Source of the DNA: Prostheceraeus crozeri | Taxonomy: Eukaryota; Platyhelminthes; Polycladida; Euryleptidae | Length of the DNA: 64,000 nucleotides | Assembly: GCA_907163375.1 (NCBI GenBank) | Contig: CAJQUW010006977.1 | Coordinates: 310,001-374,000 of the forward strand | Direction: 5' to 3' | Part shown: positions 20,030 through 29,200 of the stretch, piece by piece | Layout: every line of letters begins with the position of its first letter | Numbering within the stretch: the first letter of the stretch is position 1 | Made by a program: the position numbers and the translations under genes | The notes under the pieces: generated by a model | Database searches by the model: none | Told to the model about the DNA's origin: nothing | What the model saw: only the letters and a program-made list of their open reading frames with translations

Positions 20030-20922
20030 ATAAAACTTTAGTTCCGTCAACTTCGTTGAATGAAACGGCGGCAAAGCTGTCTGAGAGCAACGCTCGAACC
20101 TACGCGTCTGAAATGTCGAATGACCCAAGCCGCTATGCGTCTGAAATTCATAGGGAATACAGAAAGCCGAAATATCTATTGAAAGTAAAAGTATTTAATA
20201 AAGATGATATTTGGAGTGCTGATCTAATAAATATGCCTAATGAAAGAGGGTTTAAGTACGCATTGACCGTTATAGATTTATATACACGTTACGCTTGGGT
20301 AAAGCCTTTAAAAAACAAAAGTGGTCTATCAGTTAAATATGCGTTTGAAGAAATCTTTAAAGAAAGTTTTAGAAAGCCAAAAAAGCTATTCGTTGATAAA
20401 GGGTCCGAGTTTTACAATAGAAACGTAAAGCCACTATTTGAAACTGTTTATTCAACTGAAAATGCAGGAAAGGCTGTAGTAATAGAGCGCTTTAATAGAA
20501 CGCTAAAAGGTAAGATCTTTAAGAAATTTACTGAGCAAGGAAATCAGAAATGGTTGAAGATATTACCAGGAGTTGTAGAACAGTACAATAATAAAGTTCA
20601 TTCTGGTATTGAAGAAACCCCAAAGAATGCTTCTGACGACCCTGATTTAATCCGAAAGAAAATATTCGAAAATAATTATTCAAATGAGAGTAATCCGAAT
20701 TTACAGAAACGTAAGCCGAAATTTAAAATTGGAGATAGGGTGCGAATATTTAAATATAAGAACAAATTTGAAAAAGGCTTTGTTGGCTATTGGACTAAAG
20801 AGATATTTGAAATTTGTAAAATAAATCAAACTTATCCTATTACTTATGAAATTAAAGATTTAGATGATGAAGATATCAGAGGCCGTTTTTATCAAAATGA
20901 ATTACAACGAAGCGAGCTTTGA
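19978..20922 (+). CDS. Polinton integrase (retroviral rve type)
   Basis: Up to 314 residues, or 304 if the ATG at 20008 is used. It has the rve core: IWSADLINM (first Asp, about residue 82), LTVIDLYTRYAWVKPLKNKS, LFVDKGSEFYN (second Asp, about 140) and VVIERFNRTLKGKIF (Glu, about 170), then an SH3-like C-terminal part (FKIGDRVRIFKYKNKFEKGF). It joins the element's ends to host DNA, leaving the 6-bp duplication seen here. Unlike its neighbours it lacks an A-rich leader at either start and overlaps the PLA2 gene, so it may be read from the same messenger. The frame looks uninterrupted. Confidence 0.92.
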   Translation: MFVKKALQAKMLFGQGIDKTLVPSTSLNETAAKLSESNARTYASEMSNDPSRYASEIHREYRKPKYLLKVKVFNKDDIWSADLINMPNERGFKYALTVIDLYTRYAWVKPLKNKSGLSVKYAFEEIFKESFRKPKKLFVDKGSEFYNRNVKPLFETVYSTENAGKAVVIERFNRTLKGKIFKKFTEQGNQKWLKILPGVVEQYNNKVHSGIEETPKNASDDPDLIRKKIFENNYSNESNPNLQKRKPKFKIGDRVRIFKYKNKFEKGFVGYWTKEIFEICKINQTYPITYEIKDLDDEDIRGRFYQNELQRSEL

Positions 20923-21006
20923 TCTTTAGGTGGCGCTTTAGCTAGCTTCGTTTTGGAACTTTAATTACAGTAATTGATACTAACGTTTTTCGGCAATTAA
21001 ATTCCC

Positions 21007-21435
21007 TTAATCAATTTCTTTATTCAATTCTAACATAATATCAAGAAATGGTACTCCTTTTTGTAATTTATACAAAACATATAAACATAATTGACCACAG
21101 TAAGTTGTTCCTGGTTTCTGAATTTGAAATGTATTATAAATTCCAGTTTCAAATAATTCTTTGACTTCATTTGTTGGAGGCAATCCATAAGAGTCGAAGT
21201 AGTAATTATCCCCATTTTTAGTTCTATGTCCCGCTGACCAATGTACGCCGTTTTGGTCTGAAGTGTGAAGATTCGTTATGAAATTTACATTATTTTTATT
21301 TTTTAGTTGACATAATTCGTCACGCATTAAGACGTGGAAATTCCTTATTCCTAATTGTTTAGCCATTTTCTCTAGATGAAAGTTTGTAGTTGTTTGTTTA
21401 CCGTATTGTTTTAGTAAGTATTTTATGTTACTCAT
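21007..21435 (-). CDS. Polinton adenain-like cysteine protease
   Basis: 142 residues. The catalytic set of the adenovirus protease family is visible: His65 (GVHWSAG), Asp81 (YYFDSYG), the Gln region at about 104-106 and Cys113 (TYCGQLCLYVLY). In the particle it would cleave capsid and core proteins during maturation. Length is short for adenain (about 200) but usual for Polintons. It is the only gene on the - strand at this end. The start at 21435 follows an A-rich leader (TTATTATAAAATG). Confidence 0.88.
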   Translation of the reverse strand: MSNIKYLLKQYGKQTTTNFHLEKMAKQLGIRNFHVLMRDELCQLKNKNNVNFITNLHTSDQNGVHWSAGHRTKNGDNYYFDSYGLPPTNEVKELFETGIYNTFQIQKPGTTYCGQLCLYVLYKLQKGVPFLDIMLELNKEID

Positions 21436-21856
21436 TTTATAATAAATAAATAAATTTCTTGTAGGATCCCCCTCCAGGAGAAGAAATGTGAGAAAAGGGG
21501 GGATTGATTTAAAACTGTCTCATAATGATGACTTACTTTACTAGTTATTCGATTTGAAATGATTATATTATAATTATTCTAATCTACATTGTTTTACAGA
21601 TTTCCATTTTCTTCATGAACTTCATCCGTTAATAAAAGGGATTGTTTAAAATTGCTATAACAACTATCTTGCATATCGGAGTTTATAAGTTCTAAATTTA
21701 GAAGAAGAATTGCTTTTATTGTCAATCCATGAGTTCACAATAGCAACTACTTTTAATCAATTCATGCGGAGAGAGGAAACGCTAAATGGATTTTGTGAAC
21801 GCATTTGCATTTGCAAAATCCACTTTAAAACCTGATTCTGAAAATAATTTACGTAG

Positions 21857-21972
21857 GCGTAAATTGAACTGTCAAAATTTTACCGACGCGTAAATTGAAC
21901 TGTCAAAATTTTACCGACGCGTAAATTGAACTGTCAAAATTTTACCGATGCGTAAATTGAAATGACAAGATT
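21857..21972. repeat. 31-bp tandem array, four copies
   Basis: Units starting GCGTAAATTGAACTGTC begin at 21857, 21888, 21919 and 21950. The first three are nearly identical and the last degenerates after about 15 bp. The array lies in the otherwise gene-free 680 bp between the protease gene and the right TIR. It could be a control or origin region of the element, an inference from its place and iteration. Confidence 0.9.
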
Positions 21973-22105
21973 GCGCTATTCACAATAATTTTAGGGAAAA
22001 GCTGTTCTTTGTTTTCCTTTGCGAGAACAATAAATCTCTCTCTCTTCAATCATCACTCCTTATCTTTTGATTAAGTGCGGATAGCAACCGTTTTGTTTCA
22101 TGAAT

Positions 22106-22432
22106 TCATTGTTTCACTGTTGCAAGTGACGTTGTAAAAACACCTGTACCTGTTAAAGCTGTAGCAACAACAGGAATTGTAAGAACGCCAGATGAAATGA
22201 CAATAGTGAGAGCGCCTAAAGAAATTGTTAAACATATACCAACGCCTTGTGTCACATTCTTAGCTATCGTCCATCGTTTTCTTAATTTATTATAATGTTC
22301 TAGTTTAAGTAATAATTGGGCTTCCTTATCTTTCATGTACCTGACTCTATCTTTGTGTTTTGCTATATCCATTTCATATGATAATGAAGGATATAAGGGG
22401 GCTGATGGTTCTTTTGTTTTTACATCTTCCAT
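22106..22432 (-). pseudogene. Partial copy of the membrane-protein gene in the right TIR
   Basis: The right arm carries the first half of the same small membrane-protein gene found at 7135, reading inward from 22432. It stops being homologous at the TIR boundary near 22114, just after the hydrophobic hairpin, so this end has only a naturally shortened version. The A-rich leader before its start is kept. Confidence 0.7.
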
Positions 22433-22691
22433 TTTTAAATGAATATTTTTGTTCATGGGTCATACTTTAAGGTACTTTCCTATTTTCGCATCTATTTTAG
22501 CTGTTTTTTTATAAATTTCAGGAGGACCCTATTTTTTTGTATTTTTTCATTTTTTGTATCTATTTTAGCTGTTTTTTTATAAATTTCAGGAGGACCCTAT
22601 TTTTTTGTATTTTTTCATTTTTTGTAACTACCTAGGTGTGGGATTCGGTGCTGAGCGAAGCGATGCGCCGAATCCTATACCCTATACTACT
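22114..22691. repeat. Polinton right terminal inverted repeat
   Basis: Nearly identical, inverted, to 6876-7454. It ends CTATACTACT and is followed by the target duplication TTCACT. It includes the 68-bp tandem duplication of the other arm in inverted form. Confidence 0.95.
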
Positions 22692-23854
22692 TTCACTCAC
22701 TCTCTTCCATTTTATTTCCGCTGAACATGAACACATCCGACGGGGTAAAGCGGATGGTCCCTAAATTTAGTGTCTACATGCCTCCTGGTCACTAGCGTGC
22801 GGGGATTGGAAGCGTATGAAGCTCTGCTATCTCATGAGTCTTTTTGCAAATACATTTTCCAGGGTCTGCCGACCGACATTTATCCTGGATGAATTATTCA
22901 CGTATAGATCGTTTTCACAGTTTGCTGAACACAGTTTGGTGTGAAATTAGTGCACACATTGCTTATCGTTGTATGTGAACTTAGATTAATTAAGACATTG
23001 AACCACATAACACTGGGTTGGTAGATTTTCAACCTGGGTCTACTGCAAGATGTGGACGTCAATATCTCGGCGCAACTTCATGCGAATAGAGATGACAATC
23101 TTTCACTCTTTGCCTGTATGAGACCAACAACTCAACTGGCAAGCCTGTTCCCGACACTTGTTTTGTGTTGTATGAGAGAATTCATGTTCATTTGAATGTA
23201 GATCGGAGCGATATGATCAAACGCTAACAAGTAAACAAAACCCACCAAAACTTAATGTAGCATAAAGTAAAATTAATAAATTAGTGTGTAATGTGGCGTA
23301 TCCTTCATGATAAATTACTGACTTTTTTTAAGTCACAAGCATTCCGTCAACGATTTTCAGCTTTCTATACTTATGGGTTACCCTCCTCCCAAATTTGTCT
23401 AAAGTCCGTAAAAATTAATCGTTGCAAAGCCCCAGATGCATGTGGTTGAGGATATATCCTACATTCAAAAAATTACAGTATACAAATCTGACAAGCATCA
23501 TTGAATTGGAGACGATAGCATGAAGCAGAGCGATATCAGCAGCTTGATCTGACATCCTCTGTTCGACACATTCTAAGCAGATAATACTTGAGGCAACAAA
23601 TTAAATTCGTAATAACGCGGGAAGTGATTATGACCAAGTCAGTATTCCTTTGCAATATACACAACTTCAAAAAGTGGGGTGTGGTCAACCCTTGGGCTAC
23701 CTTCTTCGTTGTGACTTTCATGATTTGAAGTTTGGCCCAAAATCCGTGATAAAATAGGTAGTTTTTCTTGCAATTATCATACTAGGCTCCGTTTCCATTC
23801 CTCAAATTTTTCACAAAAAATCCTCAATTTTTTTCATAGGCTAATCACAGGCCT

Positions 23855-25150
23855 GGGATTGTAACCACTTTCCCGGACACGTCAAACAGGTCCATGCTGA
23901 GACTATGGAAGTGTTGGTTAACTGCATATGGTTCCAGCTAGGGCTTCGGGGTAATACCGCTGGCCTGAATTCGGTCGTGATGAAATTTGGCACAAGCAAT
24001 CAAACGTGAGGCACAACAAGTTGAAACCACTCATTCCTGCAACCAACCGCGGTGATACTTCTAAATTTGAATACTCAAACAGAACATTCGATTATGGTTA
24101 GCTTGTTTGTGTATGCCAACTCTTGAATTAATAGAAGTCCTAGTTTGCTTACTGCCATGCCTCTTTTCACTAAGCAGACAAACTGTATAGACTACTTGAC
24201 AGTTTACTTTTTAGCAAATGCGTGAATAACATTTTATCCGACGGCCGTTAAGCGTCATAACGACCGTAACAACGTACTACTTTAAATATCTAGGCAGAAA
24301 TACAAAATTTGTAGAAGTCATTAACGGATGCTGTAGACTAGAGTAGTAGTGAATGCAACAAATAATCCGTTGAATACAGTTCGTTCACCAAGATAGAACT
24401 TGTAACCAAAGTTTATTTTTAAAAGTCATCTACTTAATCTCTCCGATGACCGTTGCTGGATAAAGTAAAGTATAGCTTGATGACCAATGCAGATTGGTGA
24501 CGGATTTTCTCTTCAGCATTGTGTGACATGACAACCTATAGAATACACAGTGGTGAACATTTTGTTCTTAGCTAGTTAAGCCATAGAGAAACATTTTAAA
24601 AATATATAAATTTCCGACCACCGTTAATGCGTGGAATAACCTGCAATATTGTGATACTTTGACGAAGAAGTTGATGAACATTCAGCACCTGGACTACTTA
24701 AACGATGCCGCAACGAAGGACAGAGCTGACTGGAAGAAGTGGGGTAGCTAGTCTTAGGAGCTTCTCATAGAAAAGTTCTGTCACATCATCGATGGTGAGT
24801 CCCGGAAGGCAGTTGTCAGTTATATACTTTTGAAGAAGCAAATGCTGGGAGCGGAATTTGCACATTGCAAAGACGATGAGGATGCATGTCATTTGTCGGC
24901 AAGAATCCTTTAAGGATGCATACCCTGAACTTTCTCCGTTGGCAACGATTGTACTTGCCATGCCTTTTTTCGCAGCTGACGGTGAGCGTAGGTTCTTGTG
25001 CTTATAACGAAGTAAACCTCTTACATGGAGACATGCTGCTGGACTGTAGCCCTTTAGCATTGCTGAATATTTTAACTTACTAGCCGTCAGGATGAAGCAG
25101 TGATACAATTAAGTGATTAAGCAACTAAAACTCCCATGCGGGGAGGGAAG
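23855..25150. other. Intergenic stretch, nothing recognised
   Basis: This follows the right end of the hAT-like element. A 136-codon - strand frame at 24698-25108 has no motif I know. It could be a decayed upstream part of the retroposon fragment at 25154-25405, but I cannot support that. Confidence 0.4.
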
Positions 25151-25153
25151 GAA

Positions 25154-25405
25154 TTAAAGTAATCCATCGAGGTTCGGAGACTGGATGGGCATTTGGCGGA
25201 CGAGTAGGTGTACATTTCCGCGTTGGAAGTTGATGCAGAGACGTTGCATGGGGCGGGTCTGCAGACTCGGGGATTGGAGGTGGACCAAGGATGCCAGGGT
25301 TTTGCGTTTCTCTTCGCTCCAGCTGCCTAAAATTTCAACTGCAAGGGGCATAAAAGTGACACCATCCTCATCAAAGACAGACGCATGGGCTCTCTTGCTC
25401 TAAGT
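25154..25405 (-). mobile_element. Retroposon C-terminal fragment (low confidence)
   Basis: The - strand reads FDEDGVTFMPLAVEILGSW...LQRLCINFQRGNVHLLVRQMP with small variations. It resembles the short domain (P-V-LGGW...RL...LQRGNA) found downstream of reverse transcriptase in some animal non-LTR elements. Only about 80 codons are left and no reverse transcriptase remains beside it. Confidence 0.4.
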
Positions 25406-26008
25406 GGACAATAGAAATTTCGACTGTGTCGACTTGTTGAACGATATAATCGATGAATTTCGTTTCTATTGTGTTTTTCAGCTGTTCAGTAGGTCCATTG
25501 TTTCTGTAAGTTCGAAGATGCAGAGAATTGCATCTTTTTCCTCAAATGCCTTTAAAGTCTTTGGTCAACCATTATCATTCTGGTATCAATAGGGCAAGAA
25601 AAAGCGGACATAGTATAGTGGACATAGTAGAAAGTGGATCTGTCATGCATGTAGATGAAGATTAGAAATACAAAGGAACATTTTCATAATTTATCAAGAA
25701 ATATTTCATCCCATATGGAAACCAACTTTTTAGCTATGCACACATGTCTCGGATTTTAAAAAAATACCCCGGAAGGCCATTTAGTTGCGCATGTACGTCT
25801 TGCTGAATATTTAGGTTATTTAGAATTATGCCGTAATCTATAAATTGATGATGTGAATGTTGCTGAACTATTAATGCATATTTCTAATACCGGTACTCAA
25901 TAAGCCTATGAATTGACACGGAGATGGGTATTAGTTAGAAGAGGATTACAGGGATATCGGCTGTTAGCAATCATACATCACCTAAAGCATAAAAGGCCTA
26001 TAAACAGA

Positions 26009-26344
26009 CGTGTGTGAAGTTGGCGGAACCACCTAGCGGATCCATTATTTATTACAACAATATTCTATTCAAAATAACTTTTGTTTTTTCAATTTTAGCC
26101 CCCTGATCATGAATCTGGACACAGATTCCGAAAATTCGCAGTCGTGTATAAGAAATTCAAGCTTACAGATAAGTGGTTCCGCTGTGAAGGTATCGGAACC
26201 AACTTCTTAGTTTCGCTGATAGGCACAGTAAATCAGTTTTATTTTGCCACTACCTGATCCGATTTGTTGCGCTGATCTGAAATATATACTTCATTTTTCA
26301 CAACAATGCAGTTAAAAGCGGTAATATCGCAACATATTCATGTA
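26009..26344. mobile_element. MITE copy A, TGTGTGAAGTT family, right end missing
   Basis: It begins CGTGTGTGAAGTTGGCGGAACC and aligns through most of its length with the copy at 47776-48273 (shared blocks GAATCTGG, GAAATTCAAG, TGGTTCCGCTG, TTTCGCTGATAGGC). It loses similarity shortly before 26345, where a second member of the family begins. Confidence 0.7.
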
Positions 26345-26521
26345 CGTGTGTGAAGCTAGCGGAACTACCTAACGAAGCCATTTTCTATTACGACATGCGT
26401 CTATTCGAAGCATCTTTACTTTATCAATTTCAACCTATTTCAAATTTGCAGTTGTTATTGAGAAATTCAAGTTTTAAAGGTAAACCTGGGCCCTCTGGGT
26501 GGTTCCGCTCACTTCACACAC
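26345..26521. mobile_element. MITE copy B, short internally deleted member
   Basis: It starts CGTGTGTGAAGCTAGCGGAAC and ends GTGGTTCCGCTCACTTCACACA, an inverted match of about 20 bp. At 177 bp it keeps the family's ends and the GAAATTCAAG block but has lost most of the interior. Confidence 0.75.
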
Positions 26522-27229
26522 ATTACATGTAGCTGCATTATCATAAAGTCAAATTTCTAGCTACATTAAGTGAATCGCATGTATTTAAATTGGGCTATAA
26601 ATACTTTTGAAATGGGTTACATGTAAAGTTTTTCTATTTTGTAGAAATTAGCACGGAATTGACTGATCACGACAGCAATGCAGAAGAAAGAGTAGTATTT
26701 TACAATTCCTCCGGGTGTCATGACAACCCTGGAGAGGCAATGTTTCTTAAATTAGCTTCTATGGAAGTGACTATTGGTCTAATGCTCAGTCCTATGTGTT
26801 TGGACGTATTGATAAATTGTTCAAAAATCTGCTGTTCTGAATGCGTCAGTGAGCTAAGACGGCTGGTTACGACATAATCTGTTGGAACTGCAGCCTGAGC
26901 TTTTCCTTTGATATCGAATGGGACATTGATATCTTAGAGAAACCTGCCTTTATGAATCAGTGATTTCAGACACCAGTAATGACAAATAAAAATATCATAA
27001 GCAATATGACTATTTTATCGTTATTACAAATGCTGCCATTGAAATCGTCTCGTCCGCTGCACGCACTTGTCGATCTTGGCAGCATTACTGGTGTCATACC
27101 GATAAAATAGTCTCGTAATGTTTATAGTAGATGAATTCTTGATTAAAACCATTGTCGCAGCAATTGAAGGTAAAACGGAATCTACCATGTCGTAGAAATT
27201 GTCAAATATCTGTTTTGTGAAAAATGTAC
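26522..27229. other. Intergenic stretch
   Basis: No gene recognised. A weak inverted pair built on ACACCAGTAATG (about 26969) and CATTACTGGTGT (about 27085) suggests a small decayed fold-back element. Confidence 0.35.
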
Positions 27230-27440
27230 TTCAACATGGAAGTTCCAGAGAACAATGGACTGCTGGAGACTATCAAGTGGAGGAAATGCGCAAAGTACGC
27301 GCATTGGAAACGTAGACCCGACAGCCTGGTGTTGGCGGCCATCGAAGGCGAAGTAGAAGACGAGCGAAGGTGCGGATTGATTATCTTCGAGGGAAGCCCA
27401 CTGCGCGGTGAACAGGCTGCGGCATTGAACCTGAACCTGT
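27230..27440 (+). mobile_element. LINE polymerase C-terminal scrap
   Basis: The + frame reads WRKCAKYAHWKRRPDSLV then AAIEGEVEDERRCG, matching the K-Y-H-R-DSL...GKVEGKRRRGR motif that ends many animal LINE reverse-transcriptase ORFs. Similarity stops where RGRPR would be expected, and the adjacent frame continues briefly. It lies about 270 bp upstream of the host gene's first coding exon. It is not part of that gene as far as I can see. Confidence 0.5.
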
Positions 27441-27709
27441 AATTCAATAAAGAAGGAAGGAGCAGTATGCAATATGAGAACACAGAATAATTTAAGGAAA
27501 TGCTTGCTGATTGCAGAACTGCATTATGTTTCATTAATCAATGACAGTAGTAACTATGTAGTAGTAACTATGACTTGTTTAACATGCTGATAAAAATGCG
27601 CAGTTTTACGTCAGTCCTTATATATGTAATGAGTGCTACTAATAGTTCTAATATTCTGTTTCCTCTCTAACTCTATGATGCATATTGACAGATATTTCAT
27701 TTTTTACAG

Positions 27710-29200
27710 AGATCACGATGTCTGATAATCAACCGGTAGTGAAAATCAATGAGCCACCTCCAACAGATCCTGTCCAAGAAATACCATCCGAAACTGTTTT
27801 GAAGAATCATACAAACAATCTAATATTGGCATACAGCACCAGCATCAGCTATGACGAGAGTGAACCTCGTCAAAACTCAGAGTGTTCTGTTGATCAAAGT
27901 CTAGAGGAAGTCTGTGAGACCATGGCTAGATATCTGGCAGATATCAAAGCATTCTGTTTATCTTCAAAGCAATTAGAACGAGATAAGCGAGAGGAGTTTT
28001 TCTATGACAAAGAATTAGCTTCAAAATTGGATTTTATTCGATCCAAAACATTCTCATCATTCCTAGAAACTGAGGAGCGTGAAGTATGTGTCGTAGACAT
28101 GATAATTAATTCTGAGTTGCCAGCTCTCTATTTTGATTTCATTGAATATCTTAGCTTCGAGGAAGAAGTGATAAAAACTTCTCGCTGTCGGAAAGTTACG
28201 AACTTCATAAAATGCCAAACCATTATTTGGAATATTACAGACAAATCAATGGAGCTATGTTCTAGAATTCTACAAGATGGTCTGGCGTCAAGATTATTTC
28301 CTTTGCTCTCTAAAATTTCAAAGGCTGAAAATTGTTTAGATATAACAAATGTTCGCCTTTTTACAAAAGGTGTTCTTGGAGTATTGTACAACGTGGTTCA
28401 AAAAGTGCCACTAGCACGAGGTTTATTTCGATTGCAACATGGTGTGAGAATTCTCCGCCTATTCGTTGATCAAACTCATGTGGCTATTAAGACAGGGTGT
28501 CTCCTCCTGTTATCTCATATCGTTGATGAGTTTGAAAACAATTTCATCAATGCCACTGATGATAACATTTGCTACATACTCAATATTTTTTCTGAGTGTG
28601 GCAAAAGTATAAACAGACATTCGAAAGAGTTTGGATACCATGGCTTAGAGATGTTACAGGGATTAAAAGCGATTGCTAGTCAAGATCGGAATAAAGAGAA
28701 ACTAGTTCGAAACAATGCTCTGATCATCCTTGAAGAGTATATAACAAATCATTGCAATGGTTGGTCACAGGATGAAGAATTGGCTGTTTATGAGTTTCTA
28801 TGGTCTCTTGCTTATGATGATATCTGTCGGAAGTCTATTACGAACAGGCCCACGTTAATGAAGATGATGACCGATGCCTCTGAAAATGGTCGAAGTGTGC
28901 TAATACGTCGAAGTGCAAGCGGAGCCTTGTGGAAGGTTCACGACATTTTTGGGAAACGGCAACGTAAACACAGCCATCTTTCAACAGCTACCTTACAAAG
29001 TCCAATGCGGAGTCGGCCTAGTTCTGAACTTCTTGGAGAAACATTTGATGAAGAAAAGGAAGCAGAGATTGTTTACCTTGATCCTGGGACTTATGATGAA
29101 GACGAAATAGACAACGCAATGGATGACAGTGATGATGTGGTTGATAGTGCTGTTGAAGGTGAACCTGATGAACATATGACTACATGCCAGATAAAGCGAG
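27710..29200 (+). CDS. ARM-TIR gene, coding exon 1 (helical repeat half and acidic linker)
   Basis: It is preceded by a T-rich tract and TTTTTTACAG, and ends AAGCGAG before GTGAGT. The ATG at 27718 is the first after the acceptor, which suggests an untranslated exon upstream. It gives 494 codons plus one base. The protein is rich in Leu, Ile and Glu, with repeated helix pairs such as VLGVLYNVVQKVPLARGLF and GVRILRLFVDQTHVAIKTG, a pattern of armadillo-like repeats. After residue 430 come a basic stretch (GKRQRKHSH) and an acidic run (YDEDEIDNAMDDSDDVVDS). Confidence 0.88.

Larger units (their letters stand above)
6876..22691. mobile_element. Polinton/Maverick (adintovirus-like) element, full length, broken
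   Basis: This is a 15.8-kb element with terminal inverted repeats at 6876-7454 and 22114-22691 that are almost identical, starting AGTAGTATAG. The 6 bp TTCACT flank both sides exactly (6870-6875, 22692-22697), the target duplication length made by Polinton integrases. Inside are protein-primed DNA polymerase B, retroviral-type integrase, adenain-like protease, packaging ATPase, capsid-like regions and accessory genes. The near-identical arms and perfect duplication point to a very young insertion, clearly later than the hAT element it sits in. The structure is whole, but about five breaks interrupt its genes, so it is best treated as a recent fossil. Confidence 0.95.
5780..23854. mobile_element. 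hAT-like DNA element, split by the Polinton
   Basis: The left end AGGCCTGTGATTA at 5780 is matched inverted at the right end, ending AATCACAGGCCT at 23854. Both subterminal regions carry repeated CCTCAAATT motifs. The flanking 8 bp are AGGATTGC (5772-5779) and GGGATTGT (23855-23862), six of eight identical, as expected of an aged hAT target duplication. Removing the Polinton and its duplicated 6 bp leaves an element of about 2.25 kb. Neither arm (5780-6869, 22698-23854) shows a transposase ORF, so this is a decayed or non-autonomous copy. Confidence 0.75.

Noticed and set aside
21857-21972. CRISPR array
   Set aside because: Contiguous 31-bp units without spacers.
24698-25108. 136-codon - strand ORF
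   Set aside because: No known motif, no splice or promoter evidence, and next to a retroposon scrap.
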